A stretch of DNA of 14,142 bases from an uncultured Lachnospiraceae bacterium (lineage in GTDB: Bacteria > Bacillota > Clostridia > Lachnospirales > Lachnospiraceae): contig CAMWLB010000040.1 of assembly GCA_947174985.1 (NCBI GenBank), positions 1 through 14,142 on the forward strand, in the 5' to 3' direction. Made by a program: the position numbers and the translations under genes. The stretch's first letter is position 1. Each line of letters opens with the position of its first letter. Positions 7,312 to 13,618 of this stretch are shown piece after piece. The notes under the pieces are model-generated. The model was not told the DNA's origin. It saw only the letters and a program-made list of their open reading frames with translations, and made no database searches.

Positions 7312-7998
7312 GACAGCATATTAATTTATGGCAATCATATAGAAATGATGGAAACAATGCGATGCCTGTTTGCGGGAGAAAGCTATGAAGTGCTGGAGGC
7401 GGATACGCTGGGAGGACTGCACCGACTTATGAGTGAAAAATCGCCGCACCTTTTGATTATGGGACTTGGCGGCAAGGGGGAAGAAGGCGCCGGCATTGTG
7501 CGGGAAGTGAGAAAAAACAGCAAAATACCGATTGTCATGCTGACAGAGCATAATGATGAAATTAAAAAAATAGAGGCGTTGGAGGCAGGAGCGGACGACT
7601 GCCTTTCCTATCCGGATTGTAGTCCGATGGAACTGCTTGCGAGGGCAAAATCACGATTGAGACGTTATACAAGGATGGCAAGTGCTGCCGAGGAAAAAGA
7701 GGAAATATACCGTGTAAACGATTTGATGATAGATGATGTAAGGAAAAGGGTGTTTGTGAAGGAAAGAGAGGTAAGGCTTACCCCGATTGAATATGAAATT
7801 GTAAAGCTTCTGGTAAGAGAGAAAGGCAAAGCGTTTTCCATCAGACAGATTTATGAGGCTATCTGGCATATGAAGCCCATCGGTGCGGATAATACCATAG
7901 CAGTGCATATACACCATATCAGGGAAAAAATAGAAGAAAACCCCAAAGAGCCTCAGTATATAAAGGCGGTCTGGGGTACCGGATATAAGGCAGGCTGA
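7309..7998 (+). CDS. OmpR/PhoB-family transcription regulator with a degenerate receiver domain
   Basis: The 229-residue protein has an N-terminal receiver-like domain (~1-115) and a C-terminal winged-helix DNA-binding domain (~128-229). The latter includes LTPIEYEIVKLL, the recognition-helix region TIAVHIHHIREKI and the wing KAVWGTGYK. It should bind DNA as a dimer, as OmpR-family proteins do. The receiver lacks its phosphorylation machinery. The usual DD pair after the first strand is replaced by G8/N9, the phosphoacceptor Asp position in LLIMGLGG is G52, and the switch Lys before Pro is Y101. Only the Thr (T79 in PIVMLTE) and the ADD-x-L segment remain. No histidine kinase lies next to it. 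It is therefore likely an orphan regulator that works without Asp phosphorylation. The targets are unknown. The gene converges with the plsY-like gene, with 6 bases between stop codons. Confidence 0.9.
   Translation: MDSILIYGNHIEMMETMRCLFAGESYEVLEADTLGGLHRLMSEKSPHLLIMGLGGKGEEGAGIVREVRKNSKIPIVMLTEHNDEIKKIEALEAGADDCLSYPDCSPMELLARAKSRLRRYTRMASAAEEKEEIYRVNDLMIDDVRKRVFVKEREVRLTPIEYEIVKLLVREKGKAFSIRQIYEAIWHMKPIGADNTIAVHIHHIREKIEENPKEPQYIKAVWGTGYKAG
7922..7976 (-). terminator. probable terminator of the minus-strand lipid unit, inside the regulator gene
   Basis: Read on the minus strand, CCCCAGA (7976-7970) pairs with TTTGGGG (7947-7941) with one G-T wobble. An inner GCC/GGC pairing (7967-7965 with 7952-7950) follows. 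A T-rich tract TTTTCTTCTATTTTTT runs from 7940 to about 7925. On the plus strand one pair becomes an A-C mismatch and no T-run follows, so the signal is strand-specific. It lies about 30 bases beyond the plsY-like stop, where a terminator for that unit is needed. Confidence 0.45.
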
Positions 7999-8004
7999 AA
8001 GTAG

Positions 8005-8634
8005 TCATCCCGTTCTGCTTTTAAACAGTTTGTGTATGGGAAAAACAAAATCAATGTGCTCACCCTTGTAACGGATAAAATGCTGCCGGATGACAATGCC
8101 GGAGAGCAGGAAGCTGCCAATGGCTACCGCCCTGGGAAGCTCACTGTCTAAAAGGCATAGTACGGCAAACAAAAGAAAGGTAATGACCGAGCGGAAAAAA
8201 TGGGGCCTTATCACGATGATAAGGGAAAACAGGATGTACAGCGCGGCGAGTGTGAGCGCCGGATTTAAGTTCGGGTACAGTCCTATAAGCACGCCAAAGG
8301 ATACGGCAATGGACTTTCCACCGCCTTTCCCGCCGAAAAAAAGCGGAAAAGCATGGCCGAGAACGGGCGCTGCCATAACAGGTGCGAAGAGCAGTCTGGA
8401 AATATGCAGGCGTCTTGCAGCCACCCATACGGGAAGCGCACCTTTACAAAGCTCACACAGAATAACCAGAATCCCGATGGGGATTCCTGCGTGGAGGAAG
8501 GCGTTGGCGGTTCCCGGGTTGCCGTCTTTTGAGAGTTCTCTTATATCAATATGTTTTAACATTTTCGGAATCAGGTAAGCGTACATGACGCTTCCGGACA
8601 AGTACCCAAGTATGATATAGATAAGATATTTCAT
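8005..8634 (-). CDS. plsY: PlsY-type glycerol-3-phosphate acyltransferase, divergent
   Basis: This is a membrane acyltransferase of the PlsY family. Known members transfer an acyl group from acyl-phosphate to glycerol-3-phosphate, giving lysophosphatidic acid for membrane lipids. It has 209 residues and several hydrophobic helices (near 3-23, 50-72, 85-105, 115-140 and 150-185). The three family motifs are recognisable but altered: GYLSGSVMYAYLI near the N terminus, KDGNPGTANAF (36-46) where most PlsY proteins have GSGNxGATNVxR, and GHAFPLFFGGKGGGKSIAVSFG where FKGGKGVAT is usual. ATG 8634 follows TGAGG at 6 bases; a GTG at 8646 is less likely. It starts 8 bases after the glycosyltransferase stop, so the two are co-transcribed. 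It may be a paralogue with a special substrate, and gene-symbol certainty is only moderate. Confidence 0.82.
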   Translation of the reverse strand: MKYLIYIILGYLSGSVMYAYLIPKMLKHIDIRELSKDGNPGTANAFLHAGIPIGILVILCELCKGALPVWVAARRLHISRLLFAPVMAAPVLGHAFPLFFGGKGGGKSIAVSFGVLIGLYPNLNPALTLAALYILFSLIIVIRPHFFRSVITFLLFAVLCLLDSELPRAVAIGSFLLSGIVIRQHFIRYKGEHIDFVFPIHKLFKSRTG

Positions 8635-8642
8635 GGTAAACC

Positions 8643-9788
8643 TCACTTCTGCGAAAGTGTTTTTTCTTCTTTGGCTTTTGCAGTCTGTAGTTCCAAAAAT
8701 TCACAAATCTTTTTTGCAGAGTCGGGAATCACGTTCTGCTTTTGCGCCGACTGCATCCCGCTTCGGATTTCTCTGTTTTCGACAAGCAGCCTGCCTTGTT
8801 TTATCTGGGTGTGGATGTGCTCTGCCGCGATAGACATGCCGCGTGAGACGAAAAATTCCCTGTTCTTGGTCTCGCAGCCGGGAATTGGCGCCGTATGTAC
8901 AATGGGAACATTGCTGTTGAGCGCTTCGGTGGTAGTCAGCCCGCCGGGTTTTGTATAAATGACGTCGCATGCTGCCATATAATCGGCAACATTGTTGGTA
9001 TAACCGATGATATGCACGTTTGGCGTATGAAAAAATATCCGTTTCAGCTGGCGTTTTAGCTTTTTGTTGCTACCGCAGATAATGACTACATGCTCACCGT
9101 TTTTCAGGCTGTGCACCAGCTCGTAGGCAAAAATATGGATTTTGCCAAAGCCCATACTGCCGCTCATAACCAGATACATTGGCTTGTCGGGAGGGAGTCC
9201 GAGACTTTCCTTGGCAAGTATCTTGTCCGTTTTTTTGCGGAAGGCTTCTTTGACCGGAATCCCGTAGGGGAGCAGCCTGTCGGCAGACATTTTCCTCCGT
9301 GTATATTCTTCAGTTAAATCCCCATGAGGAATGATGTAATAGTCGCACTCTGTTTCCTCCCAGAAAGGGATGCAGGTATAATCCGTGGCGACGGCAACGG
9401 TAAGCGGAAGCGCCATATCGTGCCGCTTCATATAGGTGATGGTTTCTGCCGGAAACAGATGCGGCATCACGATGGCGTCGTAAGGATTTTGCTCCAGATA
9501 GTCATGCAGTTTTTTTGCCATCAGTCCGTTGGCATAGTATACAGGGGACTTGCGGCGGCTGGAGCTGATAAAGCCCCCCAGGCGGTAGAGCATGCCGAAA
9601 AGGCGGGGGACGTCGCGGGCAATCCTGACATAAGTCTGACCGACCAGCCTTGCCGTGCGTGCGCTGGATAAAAGGAACATATCCATCATAATGGCTTCAT
9701 GTCCGGCATTTAACAGGGCTTCTTGTACAGCAGCGCCGGCAGCATTGTGACCGCCGCCCGTGGCTGAGGATAAAATCAGTACTTTCAT
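8643..9788 (-). CDS. diacylglycerol glycosyltransferase, MGDG synthase/UgtP type (GT28)
   Basis: This is a peripheral membrane glycosyltransferase of 381 residues. Relatives move glucose or galactose from a UDP-sugar to diacylglycerol, making membrane glycolipids or lipoteichoic acid anchors. The N-terminal domain starts MKVLILSSATGGGHNAAGAAV, the glycine-rich acceptor-side motif of MGDG synthases. ATDYTCIPFW is also typical of that domain. The C-terminal nucleotide-sugar domain has YLVMSGSMGFGK and the donor-binding segment KPGGLTTTEALNSNVPIV. ATG 9788 follows AAAGGA at about 10 bases; the frame stays open for 25 more codons, but that sequence contains the promoter. Its end abuts the PlsY-like gene, so the pair links an early lipid acylation step with glycolipid head-group addition. 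The sugar donor and processivity cannot be read from sequence. Confidence 0.88.
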   Translation of the reverse strand: MKVLILSSATGGGHNAAGAAVQEALLNAGHEAIMMDMFLLSSARTARLVGQTYVRIARDVPRLFGMLYRLGGFISSSRRKSPVYYANGLMAKKLHDYLEQNPYDAIVMPHLFPAETITYMKRHDMALPLTVAVATDYTCIPFWEETECDYYIIPHGDLTEEYTRRKMSADRLLPYGIPVKEAFRKKTDKILAKESLGLPPDKPMYLVMSGSMGFGKIHIFAYELVHSLKNGEHVVIICGSNKKLKRQLKRIFFHTPNVHIIGYTNNVADYMAACDVIYTKPGGLTTTEALNSNVPIVHTAPIPGCETKNREFFVSRGMSIAAEHIHTQIKQGRLLVENREIRSGMQSAQKQNVIPDSAKKICEFLELQTAKAKEEKTLSQK

Positions 9789-9834
9789 AGTGTCGAGTCC
9801 TTTGTAGTTTTGGTTTGCATATGACTTAGAGGGG

Positions 9835-9863
9835 ATTATATCACTTTTAGGAAAAAAATGCAA
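9835..9863 (-). promoter_or_regulatory. promoter of the glycosyltransferase-plsY unit
   Basis: On the minus strand, TTGCAT (9863-9858), a 17-base spacer and a perfect TATAAT (9840-9835) form a housekeeping-type promoter. The -10 is preceded by TGA, an extended -10 (TGnTATAAT). The expected start near 9828 leaves a leader of about 40 bases before ATG 9788. Confidence 0.75.
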
Positions 9864-9869
9864 AATCCA

Positions 9870-9898
9870 TTGACGTTACTTTACTTTCCCTGTAAAAT
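9870..9898 (+). promoter_or_regulatory. promoter of the GH105-GH43 operon
   Basis: TTGACG (9870-9875), a 17-base spacer and TAAAAT (9893-9898) fit a housekeeping promoter well. The expected start is near 9905, giving a leader of about 38 bases before the ATG at 9943. Its -35 is only 6 bases from the -35 of the opposing glycosyltransferase promoter, so the two probably interfere or share control. Confidence 0.75.
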
Positions 9899-9942
9899 TA
9901 GACTATGAAAGTACTTACAAAGTATAAAAACGGAGGGTGAAC

Positions 9943-11076
9943 ATGCAGATACCAGTTATTGAGCAGTATATCGACGAATTGATTGAAAGAAGTACGCTGG
10001 ATGTTCCGGTATGGAACATTGAGAAGGCGAAAAACGGGTTGAAGGCAGGTTGGAACTACATAGACGGATGTATGATTCTGGCGCTTTTGGAGACCTACAA
10101 TACCACGGGGGAGAAAAAGTATCTGGATTTTGCGGATGCTTTTATCAATCACAGGGTACAGGAGGACGGCACGATTGCCGGATATTCCGTGGAAGAATAC
10201 AATATTGACAATGTCAATGCGGGAAAGACCCTGTTCCAGCTCTATGATATTACGGGAAAGGAAAAATACAGAAAAGCGATTGATTTAATCTACAGCCAGA
10301 TTAAAGGACAGCCCAGAACGGAGGAGGGCAATTTCTGGCACAAGAAAATTTATCCCAATCAGGTATGGCTGGACGGTATGTACATGGGACAGCCATTCTA
10401 CATGGAATACGAGACAAAGTTTAACGACAGAAAGAATTATGCAGATATTTTCGGGCAGTTTGCCAATGTGGTAAAATACATGCGCGACGAGGAAACGGGC
10501 TTATACTATCACGGCTATGATGCTTCCAAGTCCATCTTCTGGTGCGACAAGAAAACCGGACTGTCAAAGAACTTCTGGCTGCGTGCCATCGGCTGGTATT
10601 CCATGGCACTTCTGGATACTTTAAGCAAGACACAGCCGGAGGGCTATGAGGCAGAATACGAGAATTTAAAGAAGGTATTTAAGGAGCTGATTGATTCCCT
10701 GTTAAAATATCAGGATGAGAGCGGCATGTGGTACCAGCTTCCGGCGCTCGGCGGCAAAGAGCCGAACTACTTAGAGACCAGCGGCAGCGCGATTCTTGCG
10801 TTTTCCATACTGCGAGGCGTGCGTCTGGGCTTCCTGCCTGAAAGTTACAGAGAATACGGTGTGAAAGCATTTGAAGGCATCCGCAGTAAATATATGAAGA
10901 CGGAGGACGGCAAGCTGCATCTTGGCGGTATCTGTCTGGTTGCAGGTTTGGGACCGGCAAACAATTTAAGAAGGGACGGCAGCTTTGAATACTATATGTC
11001 CGAGCCCATTGTAGAAGACGATGCAAAGGGCGTGGGACCTTTCCTGTTGGCTTATACGGAAATCAGGAGGTTGTAG
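9943..11076 (+). CDS. GH105 unsaturated glycuronyl (rhamnogalacturonyl) hydrolase, cytoplasmic
   Basis: This 377-residue alpha/alpha-barrel glycosidase belongs to the GH88/GH105 group. Family enzymes remove the terminal 4,5-unsaturated uronic acid left on oligosaccharides by polysaccharide lyases, starting with hydration of the double bond. The segment PNQVWLDGMYMGQPFYMEY contains Asp144, which matches the catalytic Asp described for Bacillus subtilis YteR. An aromatic-rich cleft follows, with YYHGYDASKSIFWCDKKTGLSKNFWLRAIGWYSMAL. There is no signal peptide, so it acts on imported oligosaccharides. ATG 9943 follows GGAGGG (9932-9937); the in-frame GTG at 9937 overlaps that ribosome site. The GH43 gene starts 3 bases after its stop, with the GH43 ribosome site inside this gene. 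The substrate could be rhamnogalacturonan I or another glucuronic acid-decorated glycan. Confidence 0.9.
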   Translation: MQIPVIEQYIDELIERSTLDVPVWNIEKAKNGLKAGWNYIDGCMILALLETYNTTGEKKYLDFADAFINHRVQEDGTIAGYSVEEYNIDNVNAGKTLFQLYDITGKEKYRKAIDLIYSQIKGQPRTEEGNFWHKKIYPNQVWLDGMYMGQPFYMEYETKFNDRKNYADIFGQFANVVKYMRDEETGLYYHGYDASKSIFWCDKKTGLSKNFWLRAIGWYSMALLDTLSKTQPEGYEAEYENLKKVFKELIDSLLKYQDESGMWYQLPALGGKEPNYLETSGSAILAFSILRGVRLGFLPESYREYGVKAFEGIRSKYMKTEDGKLHLGGICLVAGLGPANNLRRDGSFEYYMSEPIVEDDAKGVGPFLLAYTEIRRL

Positions 11077-11079
11077 TCA

Positions 11080-12612
11080 ATGAAGAAAATGTGGACTGCC
11101 GATAATGGCGACGGGACATATTCCAACCCGATTCTGTATACGGATTATTCGGATCCGGATGCAATCAGGGTCGGGGAGGACTACTTTATGGTGGCTTCCT
11201 CTTTCTGCAATGCGCCTTCCGTGCCGGTGCTCCATTCCAAGGACTTGGTAAACTGGCGCGTAATAGGGTATGCGATGGAAAAACTGCCTTTTGATACTTA
11301 CGACAAGCCCCTTCACGGCTGCGGCGCGTGGGCGCCTGCCATCCGGTATCATGACGGCGTATTCTATGTGTTTATTCCCATGCCGGATGAGGGCATTTTC
11401 ATGGTGAAAAGCCGCAATCCCTTCGAGGGCTGGGAGGAGCCGGTGTGCGTGCGGAAAGTAACCGGCTGGATAGACCCCTGCCCCTTCTGGGATGACGACG
11501 GACAGGCATATATGGTGACGGCTTTTGCAAGGAGCAGAATCGGTTTTAAGAGTATTTTACATCTGTCTCCCCTTGAGCCGGACTGCAGCGGCGTGCTGGG
11601 CGATGGCAAGCATGTCTTTGACGGCAATGAGACGCAGCCCACCATCGAGGGACCGAAGCTGTACAAGCGCAACGGCTACTATTATATTTTTGCACCGGCA
11701 GGCGGCGTAAAGCCGGGCTGGCAGACGGTGCTCCGCTCCCGCAATATCTGGGGGCCCTATGAGGAAAAAATAGTGCTGCATCAGGGCGGAAGTTCCGTAA
11801 ACGGACCGCATCAGGGCGCGTGGGTGGATACGCCGTCGGGAGAGGACTGGTTTCTGCATTTTCAGGATGTGGGAAATGCAGGAAGAATCGTACATCTGCA
11901 GCCTATGCGCTGGGTGGATGACTGGCCGGTTATCGGTGTCAATGCGGATGAAAACGGCTGCGGCGAACCGGTTATGCAGTATAAAAAGCCGGATGTGGGA
12001 GGCGAATATCCCATCTGTGCGCCGGAGGATTCTGACCTGTTTGAAGGAGAAAAGCTGGGGATGCAGTGGCAGTGGAACGCCAACTATAAAAAGGAGTGGT
12101 ACGCCCTTTCGGACGGTATGCTCACGCTGTATGCGCAGAACAGTGAGAAAGAGACGCAGACCTGCGACGTGCCGAATCTGCTTTTGCAGAAATGGCCCGC
12201 ACCACAGTTTCAGATTACGACAAAGCTTCATCTTGCAGGTATGAAGGACGGAGACGTTTGCGGCATGGTGTCCCTGGGAGGCGTCTATACGGATTTTGCC
12301 ATAAAGCAGGAAAACGGAGAAAAGAAGCTTGTGCAGCGCACCGGCGAGTGGACGAAGCACAATGAGACGGAAACGGTCTGCGTCACGTTGAAGGAAGACG
12401 CAGTATACCTTAGAATGTATGTGGAAGATGCGTTGAAAATATCTTTTGCATACAGCACGGACGGCACGGAATATGTCGAGGCAGGCGAAGTAATTGAAGC
12501 AACGCCGGGACGCTGGGTCGGCGTCAAAGCCGGACTTTTCGCGATTCATGAAGGCGAAGGGGAAGGCGGATTTGTGAAGGCGGAGTGTTTTGTATTTGAA
12601 GAGATGAAGTAG
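11080..12612 (+). CDS. glycoside hydrolase family 43 (beta-xylosidase/alpha-arabinofuranosidase type), cytoplasmic
   Basis: This 510-residue two-domain protein has an N-terminal five-bladed propeller catalytic domain (~15-315) and a C-terminal beta-sandwich (~330-510) of the kind found in GH43 xylosidases. The three expected acidic residues are visible: general base D25 in YSDPDAIRVG, pKa-modulating D132 in WIDPCPFWDDDG and proton donor E190 in PTIEGPKLY. The family inverts beta-D-xylosides, alpha-L-arabinosides or related links; the exact specificity cannot be read, though subfamily GH43_12 seems plausible. There is no signal peptide. ATG 11080 follows AGGAGG (11065-11070) at 9 bases, just 3 bases after the GH105 stop. 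The two enzymes should work in sequence on the same imported oligosaccharide. No transporter or sugar regulator gene lies in the window. Confidence 0.9.
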   Translation: MKKMWTADNGDGTYSNPILYTDYSDPDAIRVGEDYFMVASSFCNAPSVPVLHSKDLVNWRVIGYAMEKLPFDTYDKPLHGCGAWAPAIRYHDGVFYVFIPMPDEGIFMVKSRNPFEGWEEPVCVRKVTGWIDPCPFWDDDGQAYMVTAFARSRIGFKSILHLSPLEPDCSGVLGDGKHVFDGNETQPTIEGPKLYKRNGYYYIFAPAGGVKPGWQTVLRSRNIWGPYEEKIVLHQGGSSVNGPHQGAWVDTPSGEDWFLHFQDVGNAGRIVHLQPMRWVDDWPVIGVNADENGCGEPVMQYKKPDVGGEYPICAPEDSDLFEGEKLGMQWQWNANYKKEWYALSDGMLTLYAQNSEKETQTCDVPNLLLQKWPAPQFQITTKLHLAGMKDGDVCGMVSLGGVYTDFAIKQENGEKKLVQRTGEWTKHNETETVCVTLKEDAVYLRMYVEDALKISFAYSTDGTEYVEAGEVIEATPGRWVGVKAGLFAIHEGEGEGGFVKAECFVFEEMK

Positions 12613-12616
12613 TTTT

Positions 12617-12675
12617 GCGGCGAGGGTTTTGGTTGCAGCGGGGGACGCCCGCCCGGCAGCCTGTTCCCTCGCCGC
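12617..12675 (+). other. large GC-rich imperfect hairpin between GH43 and the nucleoside phosphorylase-like gene
   Basis: GCGGCGAGGG (12617-12626) pairs perfectly with CCCTCGCCGC (12666-12675). Inside a small TTTT/TGTT internal loop, GGTTGC (12631-12636) pairs with GCAGCC (12656-12661) with one wobble. Further in, GCGGG (12638-12642) pairs with CCCGC (12648-12652) around a 5-base loop. The result is one long rod of about 59 bases. No T-run follows, so it is not a classic terminator. It could protect the glycosidase mRNA end, attenuate read-through, or be a copy of a dispersed palindromic repeat. Confidence 0.65.
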
Positions 12676-12700
12676 TGCGCTTTCGCTCGGAAAGAAACCA

Positions 12701-12716
12701 GGGAGGAAGAAACATG
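12701..12716 (+). promoter_or_regulatory. ribosome site fixing the start of the phosphorylase-like gene
   Basis: GGGAGGA (12701-12707) precedes ATG 12714 by 6-8 bases. The frame is open from 12615, but that upstream part translates the hairpin into an Arg/Pro-rich run, so ATG 12714 is the start. No promoter was recognised between GH43 and this gene. Confidence 0.8.
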
Positions 12717-13475
12717 ATAACAGAAAGTTTTGACAACCAATCAGCAGCAATCATCAATCCACGTGTCAATGAAAATGCGCCGCAAGTCGATGCGTGTATT
12801 TTGACTTTTTCACATGTGATTGAAGCATTTGTTCTGGAGAATTACGACTGCAGGCAGATTGCATCATTTTGGTTTGCAACGGGCAATACACCGATTTACT
12901 GTATTGATTATAAGGGAAAAAAATTCGCGTTTTACAAGACTTATGTAGGCGCGCCTGCGTGTGTCGGTACGGTGGAGGATACTTTATCAGAAATAAAGAC
13001 AAACAAATATATCGTATTTGGTGGTGCAGGCTGCCTGAATAAGGAAATAGTGCATGGGAAGGTTATGATACCCACACAAGCCTATCGGGATGAAGGTACT
13101 TCCTATCATTACGCCCCTGCATCGGATTATATTACTGTCAAGAATGCGGACATCGTTGCCGATTTTATGGAAAAAAACGGTATTCCTTATGTGAAAGGGA
13201 AGACTTGGACAACCGATTCTTTCTACAGAGAAACCATAAATAACTTTGAAAAGCATAAAGCGGATGGTTGTATTTCAGTAGAAATGGAATGCGCTGCTTT
13301 GCAGGCGATGTGTGATTTCAGAGGATTAAGTTTATACACATTCTTTACAAGCGGGGATTTGCTTGACGCACCTAAATGGGATACCAGACGAGAAGAAGGG
13401 CAAACCAAAGGTACGCAGCACGATGCAGGTCATTTCGATATTGCATTGGAACTGGCACGGTATGTCGTAGGATGA
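12714..13475 (+). CDS. nucleoside phosphorylase-fold protein (PNP/UDP family), divergent
   Basis: This 253-residue protein resembles the NP-I family (uridine phosphorylase, purine nucleoside phosphorylase DeoD, MTA/SAH nucleosidase). Family enzymes split the glycosidic bond of nucleosides with phosphate, or with water in the nucleosidases. Recognisable parts are the central GGAGCLNKEIVHGKVMIP segment, TSYHYAPAS and the ribose-binding VEMECAAL (E190, E192). TSGDLLDAP and a C-terminal helix follow. The usual N-terminal phosphate loop GDPxR is absent (ILTFSHVIE stands there), and the Arg before the central GTTG-type loop is replaced (YIVFGGAG). This raises the possibility of altered phosphate use or a different substrate. 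It could join the GH operon through the hairpin region or be expressed alone. Third codon positions look more A/T-rich than in GH43, a weak hint of separate origin. Confidence 0.8.
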   Translation: MITESFDNQSAAIINPRVNENAPQVDACILTFSHVIEAFVLENYDCRQIASFWFATGNTPIYCIDYKGKKFAFYKTYVGAPACVGTVEDTLSEIKTNKYIVFGGAGCLNKEIVHGKVMIPTQAYRDEGTSYHYAPASDYITVKNADIVADFMEKNGIPYVKGKTWTTDSFYRETINNFEKHKADGCISVEMECAALQAMCDFRGLSLYTFFTSGDLLDAPKWDTRREEGQTKGTQHDAGHFDIALELARYVVG

Positions 13476-13478
13476 ACT

Positions 13479-13500
13479 GCAAGCCGCCGCTTGCTTATTT
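13479..13500 (+). terminator. weak terminator-like hairpin after the phosphorylase-like gene
   Basis: GCAAGC (13479-13484) pairs with GCTTGC (13489-13494) around the tetraloop CGCC, followed by a short TTATTT (13495-13500). The stem is short and the T-run interrupted, so termination may be partial. Confidence 0.4.
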
Positions 13501-13510
13501 CTGAAAGAAA

Positions 13511-13524
13511 TTGTGAAAACACAA
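13511..13524. promoter_or_regulatory. CRP/FNR-like palindrome upstream of the hypB promoter
   Basis: TTGTG-AAAA-CACAA is a perfect 5-4-5 palindrome, the same layout as the FNR consensus TTGAT-N4-ATCAA. It lies 7 bases upstream of the hypB -35 box, centred about 50 bases before the expected transcription start. A CRP/FNR-family or redox-type regulator is plausible; the identity is inferred. Confidence 0.4.
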
Positions 13525-13531
13525 ACATTGA

Positions 13532-13561
13532 TTGACGATCTCCTGTCTGCGGTGTTAAAAT
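13532..13561 (+). promoter_or_regulatory. promoter of hypB
   Basis: TTGACG (13532-13537) and TAAAAT (13556-13561) are separated by 18 bases, and the -10 is preceded by TGT (extended TGn). Start near 13568, leader about 50 bases. This closely resembles the GH105 promoter, which has the same two hexamers. Confidence 0.7.
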
Positions 13562-13618
13562 AGGGATAAAAAAACAGATAAAAATAATTAATCCGAAAGC
13601 ATGGGAGGCGGTGTCACT

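Larger units (their letters stand above)
9778..9915. repeat. 13-bp perfect inverted repeat flanking the divergent promoters
   Basis: AGTACTTTCATAG (9778-9790) is the exact reverse complement of CTATGAAAGTACT (9903-9915), with 112 bases between. The left copy covers the ATG of the minus-strand glycosyltransferase. The right copy lies at about the transcription start of the plus-strand GH105 promoter. Both divergent promoters lie between the two arms. Confidence 0.7.

Noticed and set aside
9789..9863. 25-codon N-terminal extension of the glycosyltransferase
   Set aside because: It would cover the promoter of the gene itself, and the GT28 domain begins exactly at MKVLILSSATGGGH.
12617..12675. 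Calling the large hairpin an intrinsic terminator
   Set aside because: The sequence after the stem is TGCGCTTTCGC, with no usable T-run.
11557..12750. Long minus-strand open frame (397 codons) opposite GH43
   Set aside because: It is a shadow of the well-supported GH43 gene: low-complexity, no domain signature and no ribosome site.
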